A program made the translations under genes and the position numbers. The notes under the pieces were generated by a model, which saw only the letters and a list, made by a program, of their open reading frames with translations, did no database searches and was not told the origin of the DNA. From positions 6,834 through 19,960 of the forward strand of contig DOWL01000153.1 in the NCBI GenBank assembly GCA_003519585.1: a DNA stretch of 13,127 nt. Reading direction: 5' to 3'. Within the stretch, counting starts at the first letter, position 1, and each line of letters starts with the position of its first letter. Source of the DNA: Nocardioides sp. (lineage in GTDB: Bacteria > Actinomycetota > Actinomycetes > Propionibacteriales > Nocardioidaceae). Below, one piece after another: positions 6,129-11,940 of this stretch.

Positions 6129-6734
6129 ATGGCGGACCGACCCGAACTGCACGACCCGCGCGTGCTCCGAGCGTTCGCCCACCCGGTCCGCAACCGGATC
6201 CTCACCGAGCTCGAGGCGCACGGTCCCCTGCGGGCGGCCGACGTGGCACAGCTACTCGGCATCCCGGCCAACTCCGCGAGCTTCCACCTCCGCCAGTTGG
6301 CCAAGTTCGGTCTCGTCGAGGAGGACCCGACCGCGGCTCGGGACCGGCGCGACCGGGTCTGGCGCGCGACCGACGAGGCCGGCTTCGACGTCTCCCTCGG
6401 CGAGATCGAGAAGACCCCGGGCGGCCGGGCCGCCTCGAAGGCCTTCCGGCAGACCAAGGAGGCCTGGGCGCACCGGCTGGTCGAGGAGGCGTACGGCGAC
6501 GACCGCACCGAGGGCACCCACCGGTCCATCACCGAGCAGGCGGTCCTGCTGACGAAGGCCGAGGCGCGCGAGCTGACCGAAGAGCTGGTCGACGTCATCG
6601 ACGCCTGGCGCACCCGCAACCAGGACGGCGACCCCGGCGGCTCCGGCGGCTCCGACGACTCCGATGGGGAACGTCGGACCTACCACGTCTTCCAGATCAT
6701 CCAGCCCTTCCCCGACCAACCGCTGGAGCCGTAG
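6129..6734 (+). CDS. ArsR-type winged-helix regulator
   Basis: The 201-residue protein starts with a winged helix-turn-helix at about 8-85. HDPRVLRAFAHPVRNRILTE is the ArsR helix-1 signature, LRAADVAQLLGIPANSASFH gives the recognition helix, and a wing follows at ARDRRDRVWRA. It has no cysteine and no metal-binding pattern, and it is about twice the length of metal-sensing ArsR proteins. A helical C-terminal region (about 100-165) probably forms the dimer or ligand pocket. A Gly/Ser/Asp linker (168-180, partly encoded by a tandem 9-base GGCGGCTCC repeat at 6636-6653) joins it to a short conserved-looking end, YHVFQIIQPFP. This suggests a small-molecule sensor for the divergent MFS exporter. 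The sterol-carrier gene begins two bases after its stop. Confidence 0.92.
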   Translation: MADRPELHDPRVLRAFAHPVRNRILTELEAHGPLRAADVAQLLGIPANSASFHLRQLAKFGLVEEDPTAARDRRDRVWRATDEAGFDVSLGEIEKTPGGRAASKAFRQTKEAWAHRLVEEAYGDDRTEGTHRSITEQAVLLTKAEARELTEELVDVIDAWRTRNQDGDPGGSGGSDDSDGERRTYHVFQIIQPFPDQPLEP

Positions 6735-6736
6735 GG

Positions 6737-7096
6737 ATGCCCGCCCGACTCCGCATCGCCGCCCCGGCCGACGTGACGGCCGCCCTCGAGCGGGTGCGCG
6801 GCACCGAGCCGGAGAGTGCCGACCTGCGCCTGCTGACCAAGCACTTCCTCGCCGTCCTCGAACAGCGCGCACCCGGCCACTCGGTCGAGGTCCGGGTGCC
6901 GCCGTACGCCGCCGTGCAGGTGATTCCCGGTGTGCGGCACACCCGGGGCACGCCGCCGGCCGTGGTCGAGACCGACGCCCGGACCTGGATCGCGCTGGCC
7001 ACCGGCGAGCTGTCCTGGGCCGATGCGGACGGCCAGGGGCAGGTCAGCGCCAGCGGCGAGCGGGCCGACCTGACGCCGTACCTGCCGCTCACCTGA
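6737..7096 (+). CDS. Sterol-carrier-family protein (actinobacterial SCP-2-like)
   Basis: The 119-residue product matches in size and composition the small SCP-like proteins of actinobacteria. It has an N-terminal helix, a central helix LLTKHFLAVLEQRAPGHSVE, then beta strands with VEVRVPPYAAVQVIPG and a closing TDARTWIALATGELSWADAD (the SCP-like strand-helix end). Such folds bind lipids or other hydrophobic molecules in a pocket, but the actual ligand here is unknown. The ATG is two bases after the regulator's TAG stop, so the two are cotranscribed and probably coupled in translation. From memory, homologues in mycobacteria and relatives often lie next to purF. Here purF is about 4.8 kb further on, with four other genes' worth of DNA between. 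Family assignment is from pattern recognition, without a search. Confidence 0.75.
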   Translation: MPARLRIAAPADVTAALERVRGTEPESADLRLLTKHFLAVLEQRAPGHSVEVRVPPYAAVQVIPGVRHTRGTPPAVVETDARTWIALATGELSWADADGQGQVSASGERADLTPYLPLT

Positions 7097-7117
7097 GCCG
7101 ACTCCGCCGACCGGGCC

Positions 7118-7123
7118 TAGGGT
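7118..7123 (+). promoter_or_regulatory. -10 box of the M20 dipeptidase gene
   Basis: TAGGGT lies exactly 7 bases before the ATG at 7131, with no Shine-Dalgarno in the 34-base gap, fitting a leaderless transcript. No -35 is recognisable. The dipeptidase may thus be transcribed separately from the ArsR/sterol-carrier pair. Confidence 0.5.
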
Positions 7124-7130
7124 CGGCACC

Positions 7131-8474
7131 ATGAGTGACGACCTCCGCGCGAAGGTGCGCGACCTGATGCCCGCACTGCGCTCCGACCTCGAGGACCTGG
7201 TCCGCATCGAGTCGGTCAGCGCCGATCCCGCCCGCGCGGCGGAGGTGTGGCGCTCGGCCGACGCGGTGGCCGACCTGTTCCGGGCCGAGGGGTTCGAGGA
7301 CGTCGACATCGTGAGCGCCAACGGTGGCGGGCCGGCGGTGCTCGGCCGGAAGGCGGGCCCCGAGGGCGCGCCCGTCGTCCTGCTCTACGCCCACCACGAC
7401 GTCCAACCCGAGAACGACCACGCCGACTGGGACAGCCCGCCGTTCGAGCCGACCGAGCGCGGTGAGCGGCTCTACGGCCGGGGTGCCGCCGACGACAAGG
7501 CCGGCATCGTCGCCCACCTGGGCGCGCTGCGCGTCTTCGGCGACGACCTCCCCGTGACCGTCAAGATCATCGTCGAGGGCGAGGAGGAGGTCGGCTCGGA
7601 CACCCTGCCTGCGCTGTTGGCCGAGCACCACGACCAGCTCGAGGCCGACGTGATCGTGATCGCCGACTCCGGCAACTGGGACATCGGCGAACCGGCGCTC
7701 ACGACGAGTCTGCGTGGCCTGGTGCGGATGTACGTCGAGGTGCGCACCCTCGACCACGGCGTCCACTCCGGCATGTGGGGCGGCGTCGTCCCGGACGCTC
7801 TGATGACCCTCGCGCGGCTGCTCGCCACCCTCCACGACGACGCGGGCAACGTCGCGGTCGCGGGGCTGGTCGGTGGCCCGGCGGCCGACGTCGAGTACCC
7901 CGAGGCGCGGGCCCGGGTCGAGTCCGGCATCGCGAACGGCGTGCACTGGATCGGCGACGGCCCGATGGTCGACCGGCTCTGGACCAAGCCGTCGCTCAGC
8001 GTCACCGGCCTCGATGCGCCCCCGGCGCAGGGCGCCAGCAACACCTTGGTCCCGCACGCGCGGGCGTTCCTCTCGCTCCGGATCGCCCCGGGCGACACCA
8101 CGGCCAACGCCGCCGAACGGCTCCGCGAGCACCTCGAATCGCACGCTCCGTGGGGCGCGCAGGTCACCTGCACCCTTGCCGACAAGGGCGAGCCGATCGC
8201 GATCGACGCCACCGGGCAGGCGTACGACGCCGCCCGGGCCGCCTTCGCCGAGGCCTGGGACGGCACCGAGCCGGTGGACATGGGAGTGGGCGGCTCGATC
8301 CCGTTCATCGCCGAGTTCCTGGACACCTTCCCCGAGGCCAGCGTGCTCGTCACCGGCGTCGAGGACCCCGACACCCGCGCCCACGGCGCCAACGAGGGCC
8401 TCCACCTGGCTGAGTTCGAACGCGTCGTCCTCGCCGAGGCGCTCCTGCTGCGCAACCTCGCGGCCGGCCAATAA
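7131..8474 (+). CDS. M20 family zinc dipeptidase
   Basis: The 447-residue cytoplasmic enzyme hydrolyses dipeptides or short peptides with a two-zinc centre. It is of the normal length for the CNDP/PepV-like M20 group. The metal and catalytic residues appear in order: His88 and Asp90 in AHHDVQP, bridging Asp121 in GRGAADDKAG, catalytic Glu152 and ligand Glu153 in EGEEEVGS. Ligand Asp179 follows in ADSGN, then His212 in GVHSGMWGG at the lid-domain boundary, and His418 in RAHGANEGLH near the end. The lid/dimerisation domain falls at about 205-320. No signal peptide is present. It stands after the sterol-carrier gene (34 bases) and before the FAD protein (45 bases), all on the plus strand but with separate start signals. 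The exact peptide substrate cannot be read from sequence. Confidence 0.96.
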   Translation: MSDDLRAKVRDLMPALRSDLEDLVRIESVSADPARAAEVWRSADAVADLFRAEGFEDVDIVSANGGGPAVLGRKAGPEGAPVVLLYAHHDVQPENDHADWDSPPFEPTERGERLYGRGAADDKAGIVAHLGALRVFGDDLPVTVKIIVEGEEEVGSDTLPALLAEHHDQLEADVIVIADSGNWDIGEPALTTSLRGLVRMYVEVRTLDHGVHSGMWGGVVPDALMTLARLLATLHDDAGNVAVAGLVGGPAADVEYPEARARVESGIANGVHWIGDGPMVDRLWTKPSLSVTGLDAPPAQGASNTLVPHARAFLSLRIAPGDTTANAAERLREHLESHAPWGAQVTCTLADKGEPIAIDATGQAYDAARAAFAEAWDGTEPVDMGVGGSIPFIAEFLDTFPEASVLVTGVEDPDTRAHGANEGLHLAEFERVVLAEALLLRNLAAGQ

Positions 8475-8482
8475 GCGAGCCG

Positions 8483-8492
8483 TTGTGCACAA
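8483..8492. promoter_or_regulatory. 10-base palindrome TTGTGCACAA upstream of the FAD-protein gene
   Basis: The sequence is a perfect palindrome in the 45-base gap, ending 15 bases before the TACAGT -10 box, so it covers the -35 region of that promoter. This is a typical repressor position. No regulator can be assigned. Confidence 0.4.
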
Positions 8493-8507
8493 ATAGGAGT
8501 GACCTAC

Positions 8508-8513
8508 TACAGT
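8508..8513 (+). promoter_or_regulatory. -10 box of the FAD-protein gene
   Basis: TACAGT is placed 6 bases before the ATG at 8520. The only Shine-Dalgarno-like string (AGGAG, 8495-8499) is 20 bases from that ATG and overlaps the alternative GTG at 8499. The arrangement therefore favours a leaderless mRNA starting at 8520. Confidence 0.5.
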
Positions 8514-8519
8514 TCTGGG

Positions 8520-9938
8520 ATGGTCCAGCCCGAGGTCCCCACGGTCGACGTCCCACCGCTCACGCCGACGGTCGAGAGCGACCAGGGACGGACCGATGTC
8601 GCGATCGTCGGGGGCGGCGCGAGCGGCACGCTCACCGCGATCCATCTGATGGCGTCGCGCGCCCACGACCTGCGGGTGACGGTGCACGACACCTCGGGCG
8701 AGATCGGTACGGGCCTGGCCTACGGCACCACCGACCGTAGGCACCTGCTCAACGTCCGGTCGCGGCACATGAGCGCGTTCCCCGACATCCCGGGCGACCT
8801 GGTCGAGTGGGCGCGGCGGACCGGACGCCAGCCCGACGCGCAGGCGTTCCTGCCGCGCCGCGACTACGCGATCTACCTGCGCGAGACCCTCGACCGGCTG
8901 CGGGACGACCGGTTCGCGTTCCGCCCCGAGCGGGTCCTCGACGTGATCCCGGCCGCCGATGGTTTCGAGCTGCACGCGACCGGCGGCCGGGTCACTCGGG
9001 CCGCCACGGTGGTGCTCGCCTTCGGCAACCAGCGGCCCGCGCCCCTCTCCCTCGGCGGGCAGCAACTCCCCGAGGCCGACTGGCACCTGCCCGACCCCTG
9101 GGACCTCGACCGCCTCGGCAGGCTGGCGCCCGACGCGGTCGTCGTCCTGGTCGGCAGCGGCCTGACGGCGGTCGACGCCGCGGTCACCCTCCTGGAGGGC
9201 ACCGACCGCCGCGTGGTGATGGTCAGCCGGCACGGCCTGCTACCGCGCGCCCACATCGAGCAGAACTCCACGGCCTGGCTCAGCCCCGTCCCGCATGGCG
9301 CGGTCACCGCCGACCAGCTCGCCGAACTGCTCCGCGACCAGATCGCCGCCGCCCGCCGGCAGGGCGTCGACTGGCGGGCCGTCGTCGACGGGCTGCGCGC
9401 GCCTACCCAGGGGCTCTGGCAGCGGTTGTCCCAGGCCGAGCGGGAGCGCTTCCTCACGACGTACGCGCGGGACTGGGAGGTACGCCGCCACCGGATGGCC
9501 ACCGACGTTGCGGCGCTGCTCGACGGCTACCGCGACGCGGGTCGGCTCGAGGCGGTCGCGGGAGGTCTCGCCGGCGTCTCGGACCACGGGCATCGGGTCG
9601 AGGTCGAGCTCCCGGCGCTGCCCGACTCGCTCTTCGCCGACGCGGTCGTCAACTGCACCGGGCCGATGACCGACATCTCGCGCAGCCCCGACCCGCTCCA
9701 CCAGGCGCTGGTGCAGCGGGGGGTGCTCACGCCCGACCCGCTCCGGCTCGGTGTCGCCTGCACGCCGCACGGCGAGGTGCTCGACGTCTCCGGCCAGGTG
9801 GTCCCCGGTCTCCACGTGGTCGGTCCGCCGCGCAAGGGCACGCTGTGGGAGACCACCGCCGTGCCGGAGATCCGGTCCCAGGCGGCCGCGCTCGCGCAGC
9901 GGCTCCCCGAGCAGGTGCGGCGGCTCACTCCCGCGTGA
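8520..9938 (+). CDS. YdhS-like FAD/NAD(P)-binding protein
   Basis: The 472-residue protein belongs to the poorly understood FAD/NAD(P)-binding group around E. coli YdhS (COG4529). The first dinucleotide fold gives DVAIVGGGASGTLTA (26-40). The family landmarks GTGLAYGT (63-70) and LLNVRSRHMSAFPD (76-89) follow. A second Rossmann motif VVVLVGSGLTAVDAA (207-221) is the likely NAD(P) site. A late NCTGP segment (378-382) and a C-terminal GLHVVGPPRKGTLWETTAVP (430-449) close the FAD site. The reaction is unknown; an oxidoreductase or monooxygenase-like role is plausible. I prefer ATG 8520 to GTG 8499, because the GTG overlaps its only ribosome-site-like string and the -10 box lies after it. The stop is 12 bases from that of the convergent histidine kinase. 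Confidence 0.9.
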   Translation: MVQPEVPTVDVPPLTPTVESDQGRTDVAIVGGGASGTLTAIHLMASRAHDLRVTVHDTSGEIGTGLAYGTTDRRHLLNVRSRHMSAFPDIPGDLVEWARRTGRQPDAQAFLPRRDYAIYLRETLDRLRDDRFAFRPERVLDVIPAADGFELHATGGRVTRAATVVLAFGNQRPAPLSLGGQQLPEADWHLPDPWDLDRLGRLAPDAVVVLVGSGLTAVDAAVTLLEGTDRRVVMVSRHGLLPRAHIEQNSTAWLSPVPHGAVTADQLAELLRDQIAAARRQGVDWRAVVDGLRAPTQGLWQRLSQAERERFLTTYARDWEVRRHRMATDVAALLDGYRDAGRLEAVAGGLAGVSDHGHRVEVELPALPDSLFADAVVNCTGPMTDISRSPDPLHQALVQRGVLTPDPLRLGVACTPHGEVLDVSGQVVPGLHVVGPPRKGTLWETTAVPEIRSQAAALAQRLPEQVRRLTPA

Positions 9939-9950
9939 CGCCCGCACGGC

Positions 9951-11768
9951 CTACTCGGCGGGCAGGAACACCCGGAACGTGCTGCCCTCGCCGAGCGCCG
10001 ACTCGACCTCGATCCGCCCGGAGTGCCGGGTCAGGATCCGGTCGACGATGGTCAGCCCCAGCCCGGTGCCGGGCTGGGCTCGGACCTCGGCGGAGTCGGA
10101 CCGGAAGAACTCGCGGAACAGCTGGGCCCGGTCGCTCGGCGAGATGCCGATGCCGTGGTCGACGCAGCTCAACACGATCCAGTCGCCGTCGCGGAGCAGG
10201 GTCAGCTCGACCGGCGAGTCGGGGGAGGAGTACTTGATGGCGTTGGTGACCAGGTTGGTCACCAGGATGTCGAGCTCGGCGGGGTCACCCATGGCGATGG
10301 TCCCGTCGAGCTCGCCGTCCGCCGCGACCTTGACCCGACGCTGGTCCGCGATCGAGGTGAGCGTGACGACGTCCTCGACCACGTCGTGCAGGTTGACCGG
10401 CCGGGCCAGCAGCGGCAGGTTCGGGTCTCCGACCTTGGCCAGCAGCAGCAGGTCCTCGACGACCCGCACCAGGCGTACGGCGCCGCGGTCGACCGCCGCG
10501 AGCACGTTCAGCGCCGAGGGGTCGAGGTCGGTGGAACTCTGCAGGAACTCGATGTTGGCGAGCATCGCCGCCAAGGGGCTCTTGAGCTCGTGGGAGAGCG
10601 TGGCGATGAGTTCGCTCTTGTAGTCGTCGAGGGCCTTCAGCTCGCGGACCAGCTCGCGTTCGCGCTCCAGCGCCCGGGCGTTGAGCACCGCTCGACCGAG
10701 GTCGCGGCCGACCTCCAGCGCGGCGTCGACGTCGGCCTCGGTCCACTCGGCGTCCACCATCGAGCGGGTGAGCACCAGGCTGCCCAGGCACTCGCGGCCA
10801 GCTCCCATCGGGACGAAGAGCAGCGAGCCGACCCCGATGCCCTCGAGGAAGCCCAGGATCTCCTCGAACTCAACCTCTGACACCTGCGCCACCCGGGCGT
10901 CGGCGGGGATCTGCCGCGAGACCAGGCCTACCCGCTGAGCGCGCCACGACTCGGCCGCCGCGCGTTCGGCGATCGCCACGAGGTGGGCGGGCATCTCGAT
11001 CTGGGCGCCGTCGCCGCTGTAGATCGCGCCGAGCCCGTGACCGTCCTCGTCGAAGGTGTGGATCCAGCTGCCCAGCGACCGGAACCCCTCGATCAGGCTG
11101 GGCTGGATCTTCTCCAGCATGACGCCGATGTTGCGCTCGCGCGCGGCGTTGCGCACCACCTCACGGGTCGCGGAGAGCACCCGGACCTGCTCGGCGAAGG
11201 ACTCGCGCTCGATGGCGATGTAGATCGCCCGGGCCGCCTGTCCGGCGTACCGGTCGAGGATCCGGCGGTGCGCCTCGTCGGGACGCCGGCCGTTGGACGG
11301 GCAGTCGATGGAGAGGGAGCCGCACAGCACGCCGTCGGGCCCGTAGAGCGGGGCCACGAGGAGGTCCATGGGGTGCCAGGCGTCGGGCTCGGAGCTGGGC
11401 TCGAGGTCGGGCACCCAGCCCCATGCTTCGGACTCGGGATCCAGCGACTCGTGCGGGACGAACTTGAACAGCCCCCAGTCCTCGGCGTCTTCGAGTTCCT
11501 CCATCAGCCGGGCGATGGGGGTGTAGGTGCCCTGGAGGGTGTCGCGGGCCTCGTCGCTCCCGGCGACCGCCATCACCTGCATGTGCTGGGAGTCGCGGCA
11601 TACGCTCACCGCGGCCACGTCGAAGCCGGCCAACTGGGTGATCCCCTCGGCGATCACCAGCAGCGCCTCGCGGGTGGTGCCGTCAGCCCAGCTGATCGCC
11701 TGCTCGGCCTCGCCCAGGACGGCGCTGGGCGCGTCGACGCGCGCCGGGGGAGGCGAGTCGGTGGGCAT
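9951..11768 (-). CDS. GAF-GAF sensor histidine kinase, orphan
   Basis: The 605-residue protein has no transmembrane helix, so it senses in the cytoplasm. It has a GAF-like domain at about 30-190 and a second at about 205-365. A HisKA helix pair with H-box TLSHELKSPLAAM (390-402; phospho-acceptor His393) follows, then a full HATPase: N-box TNLVTNAIKYS (504-514), G1 DHGIGI (537-542), F-box-like FREFFRS (551-557) and G2 GTGLGL (567-572). All catalytic residues look intact. The ATG has a GAGGA ribosome site 7 bases upstream, unlike most neighbours. No response regulator lies in the window, so its partner is elsewhere. Its H-box resembles that of the PAS-HisKA protein at 4094-4774, which lacks an ATPase; phosphorylation of one by the other is only a speculation. 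The signal sensed by the GAF domains is unknown. Confidence 0.94.
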   Translation of the reverse strand: MPTDSPPPARVDAPSAVLGEAEQAISWADGTTREALLVIAEGITQLAGFDVAAVSVCRDSQHMQVMAVAGSDEARDTLQGTYTPIARLMEELEDAEDWGLFKFVPHESLDPESEAWGWVPDLEPSSEPDAWHPMDLLVAPLYGPDGVLCGSLSIDCPSNGRRPDEAHRRILDRYAGQAARAIYIAIERESFAEQVRVLSATREVVRNAARERNIGVMLEKIQPSLIEGFRSLGSWIHTFDEDGHGLGAIYSGDGAQIEMPAHLVAIAERAAAESWRAQRVGLVSRQIPADARVAQVSEVEFEEILGFLEGIGVGSLLFVPMGAGRECLGSLVLTRSMVDAEWTEADVDAALEVGRDLGRAVLNARALERERELVRELKALDDYKSELIATLSHELKSPLAAMLANIEFLQSSTDLDPSALNVLAAVDRGAVRLVRVVEDLLLLAKVGDPNLPLLARPVNLHDVVEDVVTLTSIADQRRVKVAADGELDGTIAMGDPAELDILVTNLVTNAIKYSSPDSPVELTLLRDGDWIVLSCVDHGIGISPSDRAQLFREFFRSDSAEVRAQPGTGLGLTIVDRILTRHSGRIEVESALGEGSTFRVFLPAE

Positions 11769-11798
11769 GCGGGGGTCCTCGATTGCGAAACAAGAGGG

Positions 11799-11812
11799 AG
11801 CCTGCTCAGGCT
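11799..11812. promoter_or_regulatory. Palindrome over the probable -10 of the histidine-kinase gene
   Basis: AGCCTG and CAGGCT are perfect inverted arms around CT. On the minus strand TAGCCT (11813-11808) would serve as a -10, giving a leader of about 35 bases with the GAGGA ribosome site. The palindrome spans the -10 and the start-site area, as an operator would. No strong -35 is seen. Confidence 0.4.
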
Positions 11813-11821
11813 ATGCGCTCG

Positions 11822-11838
11822 CCGGGAACATGTCCCGG
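11822..11838. repeat. Inverted repeat CCGGGA-5-TCCCGG in the kinase/purF gap
   Basis: Six-base perfect arms flank ACATG. The element lies 9 bases upstream of the probable kinase -10 (minus strand), in its -35 region, and 103 bases before purF. It could be a second operator for the kinase. I do not recognise a known box; it is not the mycobacterial LexA site. The rest of the gap to purF shows nothing further until the purF -10. Confidence 0.4.
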
Positions 11839-11927
11839 GTTTGCCGAGGCCGAATCGCCAGACCGGACGCAGCGTGCGCTAGCGGACGAGACCGCCTGTC
11901 GATGCAGTGTCCGTCGCGCTCCGCCCG

Positions 11928-11933
11928 TACGAT
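11928..11933 (+). promoter_or_regulatory. -10 box of purF
   Basis: TACGAT is exactly 7 bases before the GTG at 11941, without a Shine-Dalgarno. An in-frame ATG at 11932 overlaps this box and could not be on a transcript that starts downstream of it. If the box is real, GTG 11941 is the start. Confidence 0.45.
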
Positions 11934-11940
11934 GAGGCCC

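Noticed and set aside
6048-6221. N-terminal extension of the MFS protein by 58 residues
   Set aside because: It would be encoded through the divergent promoter, the 14-base repeats and the start of the regulator gene. ATG 6047 begins a typical MFS N-terminus.
7089-9233. A 714-codon open frame on the minus strand across the dipeptidase and FAD-protein genes
   Set aside because: It lies opposite two genes with intact catalytic motifs, and its translation is a low-complexity Arg/Asp/Gly/Val-rich string with no domain. Long antisense frames are expected in high-GC DNA.
11822-11838. LexA/SOS box upstream of the histidine kinase
   Set aside because: The element has GAAC on one side but lacks the matching GTTC, so it does not fit the actinobacterial SOS consensus.
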